Origin: Lonicera japonica
Lineage: Eukaryota; Streptophyta; Magnoliopsida; Dipsacales; Caprifoliaceae
NCBI GenBank assembly: GCA_021464415.1
Contig: CM038468.1
Coordinates: 1 to 64,000, forward strand
Length of the DNA stretch: 64,000 nucleotides
Direction: 5' to 3'
Part shown: piece after piece, positions 22,515 to 33,861 of the stretch
How positions within the stretch are numbered: the first letter of the stretch is position 1
Layout: each line of letters starts with the position of its first letter
The notes under the pieces: generated by a model
Database searches by the model: none
Told to the model about the DNA's origin: nothing
The model's input: the letters and a program-made list of their open reading frames with translations, nothing else
Translations under genes and position numbers: made by a program

Positions 22515-22528
22515 CCGTTGGTGGCTAG
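22511..22528 (+). other. 3'-terminal hairpin B (E4)
   Basis: Perfect CTAGCC, loop GTTGGT, GGCTAG, before the poly(A). Confidence 0.75.
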
Positions 22529-22551
22529 TTTTTTTAAAAAAAAAAAAAAAA

Positions 22552-22618
22552 CCTAAACCCTAAACCCTAAACCCTAAACCCTAAACCGTAAACCCTAAAC
22601 CCTAAACCCTAAACCCTA
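22552..22618 (+). repeat. Telomeric repeat tract T4
   Basis: About 67 bp. The first unit is shortened to CCTAAA at the poly(A) junction. One variant unit CCGTAAA is present. Confidence 0.97.
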
Positions 22619-22633
22619 GAAGAAAAAAAAACA

Positions 22634-22696
22634 ATGAATTTTTCTAGAGAGAGAAAGTGCAAATATTCTCTCCAACCTCTCTCCTCAAACTTATGA
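22634..22696 (+). CDS. Conserved leader uORF (E5)
   Basis: 20 codons with core SRERKCKYSLQPLSS. Here its stop TGA (22694-22696) overlaps the likely ORF1 start ATG (22693-22695) as ATGA, the same overlap used between ORF1 and ORF2. Confidence 0.5.
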   Translation: MNFSRERKCKYSLQPLSSNL

Positions 22697-25497
22697 GTAT
22701 TCCGGCCACCAACATGAGTTTTCCGGCGACCAACCACCACCCGCCGGCCAACACACCCCACCAAGGTAACATCACCCTACCACTACCAACTACTCACTGT
22801 CCTAGTACTGCCTCTGACCTCCACGCACTCCACGCGCCACCCCAGCACATTCTCCACGCGCCTCACGCGCCACCAAAAACACCCACCCCTCCTCCACATC
22901 TCCCTCAGCAAGGCACCATTCTTCCCACATTGTCACCTATAAACTGCCCCAGCACCACTGAGTATCCCCTAGTACCCCACGCGCCTCCCTTGCTTCCATC
23001 TCACGCGCCTCACGCGCCACCTTCCCTGGCCCATGTGCATGCTGTTGCTCATGACACTACACTCTTCATGAACACACCTGCCATTCACCTTGACCCTCAA
23101 GCTCCCACAGATCTATCTCAGTTCTTCTTGCTCCAGCAAAAACTAGTAGAACAAAACCAACATCTATTACAAATTGTTTCTACAATGGTGAAAGGTAGAA
23201 AGGCCACCAATCAGATGCCCTCTACGATGAACAATACCCTGAGCTCTACCCCTCCTCCAGTACCCACTATACCTGTTAGCACAACAGTCCAGTTGGGTGA
23301 TGAGCTGGTTCATGAGTTCATTCAAAATGCTAGAGAGGACACCATTGATGTTCAGCTTTTACAGGTGCTAAACCAGCAGCGAGAAGGTTGCAAAAGGGAC
23401 CCACCACCTTCATCTCCCCATCCCAGTAACAATCATCAGACCATGCCTCAGCTGGCAGTTGATCACAATATTGCAGGTGAGATACAACAACTTGAAACTG
23501 AGCAAAATGGAGTTGCAGGTGTTGCTCTGTTTCAGTCAAAAGCTCCGGCATCCACCCCTCTACCCACCGGAGTGTTCAACCTTAATGAAGAGAGGAGAGA
23601 AAACATTTTGGCGCCAAAAAACAATACCCCCCTTTTACCCACTGAAAATCAGGCAAACCAGGTTGTTACACACAGTGCAATCCCACCTGTCATAGATCAA
23701 ATCAGTAAAGCAGTTTCTGGTCCCAATGCAACTGCTACAACTGATATTCCTGCACAAAAACCTTCCTATGCCAGTTTTTTGAGGCCCAAGGCTGTACCTC
23801 CCTGTATTCCTTTCACACAGCTGCCAGCCCCATACAAAAAAGGCAGCATGATGGCTGTCAAAATTGATGAAACAGTGTACCAAAAATCTCTCTTGCTCTG
23901 TCAGAACAACCTGCATGGCAGGCTTATTCTCAATCGAGGCAAACCCCCAATCAAAGCTGTGGATCTCCATCTCTCTCTCTCCACAGTGTGGAACATCAAA
24001 GAACAATGGTCACTAACCCCCATTAGAAAAGGCTATTACACAATCAGATTTTCAACTGTAGAAGATAAACAAAAAGTTTGGTCATCTGGCCAAACCACCA
24101 TCAAAGAAGGTACTTTTCATCTGTTTCAATGGACCAAGGACTTCAAGCCTAGCCAGCAAAAACAAACCAGGGCTCATGTTTGGGCTAGACTGCATGAAGT
24201 TCCTGAGGAATATATGCACTTCCATCTTCTCATGAGCATGGCCAATGTCATTGGAAATCCTGTCACAATAGACCCTTTCACCCTCAAAAAAGAGTTTGGA
24301 CATTACTGTAGAGTAGAGGTTGATGTAGACCTGAAAGCTGAACTGCCATCCTCCATCCTTGTAGAAAGGGAAGGTTTTAATTTTGAAATAGAAGTGTCCT
24401 ATGAAAGAATCCCAGATTTCTGTTCTCATTGTTCTGTAATTGGTCACCTGGTTACTGCCTGCAGATCCATCAGAAAAATCCAAGAGCACCATGAGCATCA
24501 CACAAAGCCATACCATAAACCCAACACTACTCCACAAGTAAATCCCACCAAAGTTCTCCATCCAAAAAAGAATCCTATACTCACCACCACCCCACACTCC
24601 TCCCCAACCAGTGCAGCAACTAATACAGCAAATGCCACTGCTATTGCTAATTCCCAGCAAAAAACTTACAACATCCCAGATGCCCCTGACACCATGATGA
24701 ATGCTCAGCCTCCCAATGACTCTTCTCAAGGCAGGCTTATCATTGAATCCCAGAAAAAAGCCCTCATCAATGCTGGTCTGTTAGATACTCCAAGCATAGC
24801 CAATGAGGAAATTTCTAATGCCCCAGGTACCTCTCCAACCCACATCAACTCCACCCCAACAACTGAAACAATAGTCCCATGTTCAGTTGACCAATGCCAC
24901 ACTCCTCTATCTCCACACAATGAGCAAATCCCAATTAATGGTACCTCTCCACCCACCCCATTACATAATCCTTTCTCACCTCTCAGTGGCAAATTCTGGG
25001 CTGACATGGCAGATGAGGAGCCTCTTTTGAGTGCTGAAGCATTGGCTGATGCTCAACTGGCTGATAATATCCCCTTGACCTGTATTCAATTAATGGAAGA
25101 TGAAAATACTTCTATTTTTGATCAACCCACACCATGCAAGAACCTTAACTCATCTCCTAAAGTGTACTCTATTTCCTCAAACAATACCAGCAAGCAAACC
25201 TTAAATCAGATAAAAAAGGGCAAGGTCAAAGGCCATCTCTCTAAGGCTAAGCAAAAGAAACAGCTCACAGTTGCTAACAGAAAACTCAGGTCTGAGGCCA
25301 GGTATTCCTCAAGTTCTAGCACTCAATTCAGTGCCACTGAATCATATGAGGATAGGCTATATAATGCTATCATTGCTAGGGATGCAAATGGTCAGAGCTG
25401 CTTTTTGGATGGTTCTGAGTCAATATCACAAGAAAAACCAAATTCAGATAGTTCTGGCAACTCTATCTGCAGAACTACTTCCTCACAATCTTCATGA
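22693..25497 (+). CDS. LINE ORF1 RNA-binding protein (E5), intact
   Basis: 934 residues from the ATG at 22693; a start at this codon matches the MSFPAT-type beginning of the other copies better than any upstream codon. Order: H/A/P-rich region with HAPP units (to about residue 120), glutamine/leucine stretch LLQQKLVEQNQHLLQ near residue 145, low-complexity linker, DUF4283-like core from about residue 356 (KPSYASFLRPK), CCHC knuckle CSHCSVIGHLVTAC near residue 577, low-complexity region, and a tail with CIQLMED, YEDRLY and SQEKPNS. It has all family features and no break. The stop overlaps the ORF2 ATG as ATGA. Confidence 0.93.
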   Translation: MSIPATNMSFPATNHHPPANTPHQGNITLPLPTTHCPSTASDLHALHAPPQHILHAPHAPPKTPTPPPHLPQQGTILPTLSPINCPSTTEYPLVPHAPPLLPSHAPHAPPSLAHVHAVAHDTTLFMNTPAIHLDPQAPTDLSQFFLLQQKLVEQNQHLLQIVSTMVKGRKATNQMPSTMNNTLSSTPPPVPTIPVSTTVQLGDELVHEFIQNAREDTIDVQLLQVLNQQREGCKRDPPPSSPHPSNNHQTMPQLAVDHNIAGEIQQLETEQNGVAGVALFQSKAPASTPLPTGVFNLNEERRENILAPKNNTPLLPTENQANQVVTHSAIPPVIDQISKAVSGPNATATTDIPAQKPSYASFLRPKAVPPCIPFTQLPAPYKKGSMMAVKIDETVYQKSLLLCQNNLHGRLILNRGKPPIKAVDLHLSLSTVWNIKEQWSLTPIRKGYYTIRFSTVEDKQKVWSSGQTTIKEGTFHLFQWTKDFKPSQQKQTRAHVWARLHEVPEEYMHFHLLMSMANVIGNPVTIDPFTLKKEFGHYCRVEVDVDLKAELPSSILVEREGFNFEIEVSYERIPDFCSHCSVIGHLVTACRSIRKIQEHHEHHTKPYHKPNTTPQVNPTKVLHPKKNPILTTTPHSSPTSAATNTANATAIANSQQKTYNIPDAPDTMMNAQPPNDSSQGRLIIESQKKALINAGLLDTPSIANEEISNAPGTSPTHINSTPTTETIVPCSVDQCHTPLSPHNEQIPINGTSPPTPLHNPFSPLSGKFWADMADEEPLLSAEALADAQLADNIPLTCIQLMEDENTSIFDQPTPCKNLNSSPKVYSISSNNTSKQTLNQIKKGKVKGHLSKAKQKKQLTVANRKLRSEARYSSSSSTQFSATESYEDRLYNAIIARDANGQSCFLDGSESISQEKPNSDSSGNSICRTTSSQSS

Positions 25498-28400
25498 AAA
25501 TTCTTTACTGGAACATTAGAGGCATCAACAATGTTGAGTCTCAAAGAGCCCTCAAAAACCACTGCAATAACCATAGACCTGATATGATTTTCATCTCTGA
25601 GCCTTTTGTGGAGTTTCAAAAAGTTCCTCCCTTCTTCTGGGATTCTATTGGCATGATCCTCCTTGCTGTCAACACCAGATCTAACAAACCCCCCAATTTG
25701 TGGATTCTCAAAAACATCACCAGTCCTCAACCCACCCTCATCTCTTCTGCCAGTCAACACATCACCATATCTGTGTGCTACCATAACAAACCTTTCCTCA
25801 TATCTGCTATATATGCTCACAATGATCATAAAGTTAGAAGGAATTTGTGGAAAGAGCTCACTCAAATCAGAAGTAGACAGCAGGCCCCTTGGTTGGTCAT
25901 TGGTGATTTTAATTGTGTTCTTGGAGCCCATGAAAAAAGGGGTGGAAAACCTCCTCTTGCCTCATCATGTACTGAATTCCAGGCCTTCACTGACACCTGT
26001 GATCTGGTTCACCTGGACACCATTGGCCACTACTTTACCTGGTCCAAACATGCTACTTCTAATATAGACTCAAGGTTAGATAGAGCTCTATGTAGTCAAG
26101 ACTGGTTTGATAGCTGGCAATCTGTCAACTGCACTGCCCTCACCAGATTTGCCTCAGATCACACCCCTCTCATCCTAAACTCTCACAATGATACCATAAG
26201 TGGCCCCAAACCCTTCAGATTCATCTCTGCCTGGATGCTCCACCCTTCATTTGAGGAAGTTGTAACCAAGGCATGGACTAAAGATGTGCCTGCCACCTGC
26301 CCTATGGTCATCATCCAGCTTAAGTTAAAACAACTCAAGCAGGACCTTAAAATTTGGAATGCAGAAGTGTTTGGTAATATTAATGACAAAGTGAAAAAAG
26401 CAACTGAACAATTGCAGAAAATTCAGCTTCAAATTGACTTGGAAGGTCACTCTCATGCCCTGGACCTTTTGGAAGCTGAGGCACATGCCAATTTCATTGA
26501 AACTAGCCACAAGCAAGAAGTGTTTTGGAAAGAAAAAGCCAGAATTAAATGGTTGGGAGATGGAGACAGGAACACTGCTTTCTTTCATAGAATAGTAAAG
26601 CAGAGATGGGCAACTAGCAAGATAACAAGCCTGAAGTATGAAGGTGTCACTATACATGATCCCACCCAGCTCAAAAATCACATAGTCAACCACTTCCATA
26701 CCCTTTACATCTCTCAAAATCACACAAATAACCAATCTCTGGTGCCTCATGTCATCCCTCACCTGGTTTCTAATGAAGATAATATCATGCTAAGCACCAT
26801 CCCTACTGATGAAGAGATCAAAAAAGCTGTGTTCTCATTGAATCCCAATTCTGCTCCAGGTCCTGATGGATTCCCTGGTGCTGTCTTCCAAAGTTGCTGG
26901 CACATTGTGGGAATCACAGTTTGCAATGCCATCAAATTCTTCTTTCAAAATGGATGGATTCTTCCAGGCTTTAACTCCAACTTTGTGACTCTCATCCCAA
27001 AATGCCCCAATGCTGACTCCATCACCAGTTACAGGCCAATTGCTCTTGCCAATTTCATTTTCAAAGTCATCCCCAAAATCCTGAGTGAGAGGCTTGCCTT
27101 AATTGCCCCTAAACTCATCTCCACTCAACAAAATGGTTTTATCAGAGGAAGACAGATACACAGTTCCATTGGGATAACCTCAGAGTGCTTTAACATGCTT
27201 GATAGGAAGAGTTTTGGGGGAAATATAGCAATCAAAATTGATATTGCTAAGGCTTTTGATACCCTGGACTGGAGTTTCTTGTTCACAGTTCTACAAGCTT
27301 TTGGATTCAATGCTGTCTTCATACAATGGATCCAAGCCATCCTCTACTCATCCAAACTCTCTATTCTGATCAATGGAACCCCTTGTGGATATTTTAGTTG
27401 TAATAGAGGAGTGAGGCAAGGAGACCCTCTCAGCCCCATTTTATTTTGCCTTGCAGAAGAAGTGCTGAGTAGACACATTAGCATTCAAGCTAGTAAAGGT
27501 TTACTCAAACCTATATCATCTCTCAAAGGCTGTGCTGCCCCCACTCATTCTTTATATGCTGATGATGTTATGATTTTCTGTAGAGGAGATAAACACAACA
27601 TAAAGCACATTCTAAAAATTTTAGATGAATACTCCTCAGCCTCAGGTCAGCTAATCAATTACCAAAAAAGTAAAGTCTACTTTGGTAAAGGGGCAGTGCA
27701 CAGGAAGACAGAAATCACCAATCTTCTGGGGATGACTGCTGGAAATGCCCCCTTTGTCTACCTTGGGGTTCCTATTTTCAAAGGAAAACCCAAAACCATC
27801 CATTTACAACCCTTAGCTGACAAGGTGAGAATCAAACTTGAAGGATGGAAAGGCAAAGTGCTTTCCTTTGCTGGCAGAGCTGAATTGATAAAATCAGTAG
27901 CCATGCCCATGCTCCTGCATTCATTCATGGTCTACAAGTGGCCTGTGAATCTCCTCAACACTGTCTCAAAATGGTTCAGAAACTACCTGTGGACAGGTGA
28001 CATTGCAGGCAGGAAAACTGTTACTGTGGCCTGGCAAATTGTATGTTCTCCCAAGCATCATGGTGGGCTAGGTGTGAGAAATATTAGATTAGTGAATAAA
28101 GCTGGGATCTTAAAGCATTCTTGGGATCTGATTCACTCTGACAGTCAATGGAGCATGCTTGTCAAAAGCAGGTTCAATATTCTGCATTCTAGAGCTCCCA
28201 ATACATACAAGGTTTCATCCATATGGCCTGGTATCAAAGAGGCCCTCAAAGACATTCATGATCAAGCTCATTGGGTGATAGGTAATGGGTGCAGTATCAA
28301 CCTCTGGGAGGACATTTGGCTTCCCTCCTCTCCCATTCTTTGTCCACAGGCCCTTCTAAAGAATAGGAGCAGTGTAAGTAGCTTCATTGCTGAGAACAAA

Positions 28401-29596
28401 TGGAGAGTGCCTGTTTGGTTCCAACATCAATTCCCTTTCTTGCTGCAGGAAATTAACCAAATCACTCTACCAAACAAACCCCAAAGTGATAATATGGTGT
28501 GGCCTCATTCTCCCAAAGGTGATCTCTCTTTCAAACAGGCCTATCAATTCTACTGTCAGAGTAAACCAGTCCATTGGGCCACCTGCTTATGGAAGAAATT
28601 CATCCCTCCTAGAGTTTCCTGCCTTGTTTGGAGATTGTTGTTGAACAAACTTCCAACTCAAGATAGCTTACAAAGAAGAGGCATGACATTTGTCTCTAGG
28701 TGTGAAATTTGCAAAAGGAAATTAGAGAATGCTGAACATGTTTTTCTCAAGTGCCCATATGCTTCCACAATTTGGAAATGGATGTTTGATGTCTTCCATA
28801 TAACCATTTCTGTCCCTCAAAATCTCCCTGATTTATGGAGATTTATATGCAAGGTCAAAATGAGCTCCCAAATTCATAATCTATGGATTAGTGGATGCCT
28901 TATCTCTTTCCATTTAATTTGGGAAGCCAAAAATCAAGCTATGTTTCAACAGAAGATCTCTGCTATTTCTAGCACTCTTCATCATCTCAAAGGCTGGATC
29001 ATGGACCTTTCATACCTCATGAATGGCACCATGAACAACTCCATGGTGGATCTCTCAATTCTCAGCAAAATTGGAGTCAAAGGCAACCTCAATAGCTCCC
29101 CCAGGATCATAGAAGTTCTCTGGATCCCTTCACACACTCAGTGGATCAAGGTCAACACTGATGGGATGGCCTTGGGATCTCCAGGTAAGGCAGCCATAGG
29201 GGGCATTTTCAGAACTAGCAGAGGATTCTCGAAAGGCTGCTTCTGCAAATACATAGGAATCCAGAATGCTTTTGCTGCAGAACTGATGGCCTTCATTACT
29301 GCTGTTAATATAGCTTGGACAAAGAAATGGAAGAAAATCTGGTTTGAACTTGACTCAGAAACTGTGGTGAAATGCATAAACAATCCATCCTTTAAGCCTC
29401 CATGGCAGCTGCACAATGAATGGGTTAATTGTCTAAGCCAGCTTCAGTAGATCCAACATCATGCTTCACATGTTTACAGAGAAGGCAACCAAGCTGCTGA
29501 TGCTCTCTCTAAAATGGGCCTTGGTCACAATGATCTCACTTGGTGGGACTCTTACCCCCTCAAATAAACAACTTTCTGGCCCATGACTATGCATGC
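25494..29596 (+). pseudogene. LINE ORF2, nearly complete, interrupted by insertion (E5)
   Basis: Open for 1318 codons: endonuclease (GDFNCVLGAHEKRGG, LDRALCS, SDHTPL), RT ([37 protein letters not shown] near nt 27560), zinc finger RCEICKRKLENAEHVFLKC near nt 28700, and RNase H to ELDSETVV. A TAG at 29448-29450 interrupts RNase H just before the conserved SHVYREGNQAAD segment. A one-base deletion follows in the CCCCTCAAATAA region near 29566. The Gypsy element then enters after ATGCATGC at 29596. The remaining codons (LPNYRFK stop) lie at 48118-48141. Confidence 0.93.
29592..29596 (+). repeat. Target site duplication CATGC, left copy
   Basis: Five bases directly before the LTR start TGTAGACACC, repeated at 48113-48117. 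Removing the element and one copy restores the family ORF2 ending DYACLPNYRFK. Confidence 0.95.
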
Positions 29597-29703
29597 TGTA
29601 GACACCCCGATCCGTGACCCCCGCAAGAACCCTAATGACCTCCGAGAACTACTATTTTGGGTCCGGGACCCACCCGAGGACCCGGTACTACACTAGGAGG
29701 GTT

Positions 29704-29961
29704 TGTCGCCCGACAAACTTGTTTTTTAGAGAGATTGTCGCACGACATATCACATTGTCGCGCGACAATCCCTGATATGTCGCGCGACAATTCCACTATG
29801 TCGCACGACATTCCCCCTCTGCACCAGACCAACCACTTTCTGACACATCAATCTGTCAGAACCATCACTTCAGCCGTTTGTCGCGCGACATTCCCGTATG
29901 TCGCGCGACATATCACAATGTCGCGCGACATTCTCCTTTTTTAAGGAAATGTCGCGCGACA
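29704..29961 (+). promoter_or_regulatory. Array of TGTCGCGCGACA palindromes in the 5' LTR
   Basis: Perfect 12-base palindromes start at 29756, 29778, 29879, 29899, 29919 and 29950. One-base variants (TGTCGCACGACA or TGTCGCCCGACA) start at 29704, 29736 and 29799. Several are spaced 20-22 bp, about two helical turns. The last ends 15 bp before the TATA box. The same palindrome precedes both minus-strand genes of the element. Confidence 0.9.
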
Positions 29962-29976
29962 ATCTCTCCCGAGCAG

Positions 29977-29984
29977 TATAAATA
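29977..29984 (+). promoter_or_regulatory. TATA box of the 5' LTR
   Basis: TATAAATA just downstream of the palindrome array. Transcription would start about 30 bp further on. Confidence 0.75.
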
Positions 29985-31162
29985 GGCCAACACCCCCAAG
30001 GGTTCAAGGGCGGCAATTAGAATCCGAGAATTTGGTGCTTTAGATCTGATTTTTATCAAGCATTTATTTTACTATTATCTTATTTCTGAAGAATTCTCGA
30101 ATCTATTTCAACACTCGACGTGTTCCGTTTCTGGAATCGATTTCTCGGAAATATCTGAAGAAAGAGAAGATTACTATCGCCAGAGATCCCTCTGCCGTAT
30201 TATATTTTCTTTCTTATTATTATTCTCGTCAGGAAGGTAAAGAAAGTCCCTTCTAGTATTTAAGATTAGATATCTGTGTACTTGTTTTACTTCTGTTATT
30301 CTGTCCACGTTTTATTTGAATAAACTTATTGTCAAGTTACCAATAGTCTACCGTTTTCAAAACAAAAGACCCTGATAAAACTACTTTCAAAACCAGAAGA
30401 GTAAGTACATTATCGTCCGGATAAACCCTATTTTCAAACCCCGGACCGATAAAAACTTATCTAGGAATTAAAATCCACACATCCTGTCTTTTTCATAGAC
30501 TGCGACGTGTCTGATAAACTCTCCTCAAAGAGTTCAAATTCCATATTGAATTAGTCCCGACATAAAGATCCGAACCTTTTTCAAAATAATCACAACTCGA
30601 GAAAACCGTCATTATCTGAGGAAATAATACGGAATACTCTTTCAAAAATAAAAGGTTTTTGTCATTTGTCATTTACATCTTTTAAATATAAAAACATCGG
30701 ATCTCGGAACACAAAGGTTTTCATCCCTTTCCCCGTTTTCCCGAATTAGGGTTTTTTTTAGAAAGTAGTAGACTGTCGGTAAAAGCATCCAAGTTTTTCA
30801 ACATAGAATAAACTTATAAGACCACTAGAGACCGAAAGGGCGGAATGGGTGCTTAATACCTTCCCAAACCGTAATATAGTTTCCGAACCCTATAAGAATC
30901 CCGGTTTCGCAGACAAACGTGTAAAGAAAGGCTTGTCTATAGCCTTTCCTCTTACACGACCTTTTTTGTCCGTTTTCTCGTAAAAACGTACTGGCGACTC
31001 TGAATGAACCCCCTTGCATCTAGAAATAGAACGTAGGGACACTTGATATGAATCAACGAAAACGCTCCAGCAAATGGAACGACGGAATCAGTTCCGACGT
31101 CCCATGACCCCCACCACCAACGGGGACGAGACCCGGGGGGTCGCATTTGCGGATTCTCACAG

Positions 31163-31180
31163 TGGCGACTCTGCTGGGGA
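31163..31180 (+). other. Primer binding site
   Basis: TGGCGACTCTGCTGGGGA, one base after the LTR. It begins TGG as tRNA 3' CCA pairing requires. From memory it is of the type described as tRNA-Arg for Ogre-like elements; the exact tRNA needs checking. The first 11 bases also occur inside the LTR at 30992-31002. Confidence 0.75.
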
Positions 31181-31914
31181 TGGCCATTAGAAAACTAGAC
31201 TCTTATATGTGGACCTTTGTTTATCTGTTGAAAACTTGCTTTTACTGCTTTCCCTACTCATGTTAATTGATTGAGAAGAAACCTTTTTCTAAAAAATGGG
31301 AGTTTTTCGAAAAGACGTAATAAAGATAATGATATTTGTGAAACCAACCTTTCGAACTTTACACGCACTATCACAAATCATGCATTGGTTCTACGAGTGT
31401 GAATTTACCCCAAACCCTCGGAAGTATTATAAGTGAGTAGGGAGTTGGCTTGCTTGGGCCAACATAAACCGAAAGCATTTACTTCCACTCTCCTTGGCCA
31501 AGTACGCCCCCGAGGTATATCGAGTGACGAGAACACTCACGTACCCGGGAAGTATATCAAAAGATTCTTGCACGTACCCGCCCTTGGGGTATATCGCAAG
31601 GTCTTGCCAAAAAGGAGGGAGCCTGAAGCCTTAACCGTTCGAACACCTGCGCTGCATCTAAGATTGAGTCAGTTAAAACACTTGTCATACAGCTGTAGGG
31701 GATGTACCACCTTACGGCTTACTTTACCACACCTATTTTCCGAGGTTTTCTCTTGACCATTTTTAGTGATTCTTTTGGCAAAAATCGAGTCGCATCATAG
31801 TCTCCCTTCATCTTCGCCACGTGGTTTCGTCTACAGCCATAAAGCGACGTCAGTCTGGAACGTTGGGCCGGTCGAGATCATACCGGAAGACTAGTGAGAC
31901 CAAGCATACCTGAA
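31181..31914 (+). other. Leader between PBS and gag
   Basis: About 730 bp with only short frames and no domain I recognise. Ogre elements carry an extra ORF here; I see none. Confidence 0.6.
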
Positions 31915-33861
31915 ATGGCCGATGGACGAGAGAATCAGGAGACAAATCAGAGCCTAGCCGAGGCGTCTGCAGTTCAACCGACTTTAGCCGAGATGCACCG
32001 TTTGTTGATGACCGTCAGCATGAATTTGGCAAGCCTCACAAGTGAGCAACAGAACACCCGGATTCGAATGGAAGAGTTGTCAGCCGAACGGACCGCACCA
32101 CCCGGGTTTGAGCAACTACCACCGAATCGAGATCCGAATCAAGGGCAATCTTCACAAGTACTTCCTCCAATCCAAGGAACCAATCCACCCCAAACGGGCC
32201 CCAACATGGCCGGTCCCGTTCAAACCGACCCCAACAATCAGAACCAATGGGCCCCGAATTCAGGCCCCACATACCAACAACAAGAGCCACCCATCGTCTG
32301 GCCACAACCTCAGCAAGGCCTCGATCCCCAATATCAACCATGGCCACAAGTCCCCGCAAGACCTATTCCACCAACCCCAATAGCCCCTCCCAATGAGTAC
32401 GCAGACATCAACCGACTCCGGGCAGTATACGCAGAATCGATGATAGCCCGGGAACAGCCCGATGAGGTGTCAAGAGAGAGCGAAGAAATGAAGAAATTGA
32501 AAGAGCAGATGAAGGTTCTGCAAAGAGGTGTTTCTCTGATGAAAGGGGCAGACGAGATCACAGACATGAACGCCTTTTCCCTCTACCCAGAAGCCAGACT
32601 ACCTCAAGGATTTAAGCTCCCCTCTATCACCAAATTCACTGGTACTACACCCCCCAAAACCCATCTCCAATCCTACATCAGATCCATGCAAGTGTCCGGC
32701 TGTGGAGAGCCGGAGCTGGCTCAGGCTTTTCACATGACTCTCACGGGGGCAGCCCTGAGATGGTTCTTCGACCTAGAGAAACACCACACGAAAACTTGGG
32801 GGGATATCGTCAAAGAATTCATGACCAAGTACGGGTCCAACGAGAATTTGGAAATTACCCGTAAACACCTGGAAATGGCCAAGCAAGGCGAGAAAGAAAG
32901 CTTCAGCGACTTTGTCACCCGCTGGAGGGAAATGGCATCCCAAATGTCCAAACGGCCCGACGAAGAAGAGCAGTTAGAAATCATACAGAAGAATTTTACT
33001 CCAGCTGTATTGAACTGCATGGGAAAGCATGTATTCCCACACTTCAGAGCCCTGTTGAGTATGGGGTCACAGGTAGAGGAAGAATTGGCCAGAAAGGCGG
33101 ACACGGATACCAAGAAGGCCTCTTACACTGGAAGAAAGACGGCCACTCCAGCCGTAAACCAACTAAGCTCGTACCCATATCAACAAAACCCATTTCAGCA
33201 GTCACCGCAAGTCCCCCCAATGAGTTGGCCTACGCAGGGAGACTCTTCAAACACCGAGGTCAAGAAAAGGAGAAATTTCTGCACCCTCCCCACTACTCTG
33301 GTCAAAAGCCTGGAACTACTCCAAAAGGCCGGACTAGTCACCCCACTCAACCCACGCCCTCCACCAAATCCTATTCCCAACACTTGGAGAATGAATGAGA
33401 ACTGTGCGTACCATCAGGCGGCAGGCCATGACACGGAACGTTGTTTAGCTCTCCGCCATCGTATCCAGGACCTCATTGAAGCCGGAACCATCCCCGCACC
33501 CGGCGGGCCCAATGTTACCAACAACCCCCTCCCCAATCATGCTCCACCTGCAGGAATTAACGCCTTAACCACTGATGAAGGCTTTGATCCCGTAGGACTC
33601 ATTCGGGACGATTCAGCCTATAAGGCACCCGTTATGCTATCGGCAAAAGCACAAGTTGCCCCAGGCCTCAACCCAATAATTGACCAATGGATGGCCAAGA
33701 TGAACTTCCTACCTGGGCAGGGCTTAGGAAAGACAAATCAGGGGATCTCGCAACCACTCACCATCAAAACCAATCCTGGGAAAGCTGGGATAGGATGGAC
33801 CCAGGACAAGAAAAAACAACCATGGAAACCCCGCCCCCTCATAAGGAGACAATCTGTATGA
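31915..33861 (+). CDS. gag: Gag polyprotein
   Basis: 648 residues from the first ATG (31915). The N-terminus is Q/P-rich. The capsid-like retrotransposon gag domain spans about residues 225-390 (SFSDFVTRWREMASQM region). A knuckle variant C-X2-H-X4-H-X4-C (CAYHQAAGHDTERC) follows near residue 500. Close to the C-terminus is a G-patch-like segment FLPGQGLGK. It would form the particle that packages element RNA. The stop TGA (33859-33861) overlaps the next ATG as ATGA, with the protease frame one base back. Confidence 0.93.
   Translation: MADGRENQETNQSLAEASAVQPTLAEMHRLLMTVSMNLASLTSEQQNTRIRMEELSAERTAPPGFEQLPPNRDPNQGQSSQVLPPIQGTNPPQTGPNMAGPVQTDPNNQNQWAPNSGPTYQQQEPPIVWPQPQQGLDPQYQPWPQVPARPIPPTPIAPPNEYADINRLRAVYAESMIAREQPDEVSRESEEMKKLKEQMKVLQRGVSLMKGADEITDMNAFSLYPEARLPQGFKLPSITKFTGTTPPKTHLQSYIRSMQVSGCGEPELAQAFHMTLTGAALRWFFDLEKHHTKTWGDIVKEFMTKYGSNENLEITRKHLEMAKQGEKESFSDFVTRWREMASQMSKRPDEEEQLEIIQKNFTPAVLNCMGKHVFPHFRALLSMGSQVEEELARKADTDTKKASYTGRKTATPAVNQLSSYPYQQNPFQQSPQVPPMSWPTQGDSSNTEVKKRRNFCTLPTTLVKSLELLQKAGLVTPLNPRPPPNPIPNTWRMNENCAYHQAAGHDTERCLALRHRIQDLIEAGTIPAPGGPNVTNNPLPNHAPPAGINALTTDEGFDPVGLIRDDSAYKAPVMLSAKAQVAPGLNPIIDQWMAKMNFLPGQGLGKTNQGISQPLTIKTNPGKAGIGWTQDKKKQPWKPRPLIRRQSV

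Larger units (their letters stand above)
17835..22551 (+). mobile_element. E4: 5'-truncated telomere-associated LINE
   Basis: 4.7 kb. Homology to other copies begins with TCCTCATGA, five bases before the ORF2 start codon, so the leader and all of ORF1 except its last bases are missing. ORF2, 3' UTR, hairpins and poly(A) follow. E3 is its closest relative in ORF2 and 3' UTR. Incomplete reverse transcription explains the truncation. Confidence 0.95.
22619..29596 (+). mobile_element. E5: full-length LINE, 5' portion up to the Gypsy insertion
   Basis: Leader, uORF, ORF1 and nearly all of ORF2. The element is cut within the last ten codons of ORF2 by the Tat-type element and resumes at 48113. Joined across the gap (counting CATGC once) it is about 7.7 kb. 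Confidence 0.95.
29597..31161 (+). repeat. 5' LTR of the Tat-type element
   Basis: 1565 bp, TGTAGACACC ... GGATTCTCACA. It holds the palindrome array and TATA box (U3). I found three differences from the 3' LTR: 29636 T/C, 30430 A/G and 31040 C/A. Confidence 0.97.

Noticed and set aside
24082..24729. 215-codon minus-strand frame inside E5 ORF1
   Set aside because: Antisense shadow of an intact conserved ORF1. Equivalent frames are not kept in E3 and E6.
29657..29944. 95-codon frame in the LTR (also at 46608-46895)
   Set aside because: It is made of the palindrome array in U3, upstream of the TATA box, so it would not be transcribed from it.
29704..29961. CRISPR-like palindromic repeat array
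   Set aside because: Spacing is irregular, repeats are only 12 bp, and the host is a plant. These are LTR regulatory repeats.
31433..31756. 107-codon frame in the Tat leader as an extra Ogre-type ORF1
   Set aside because: Too short, no recognised domain and no supporting context.
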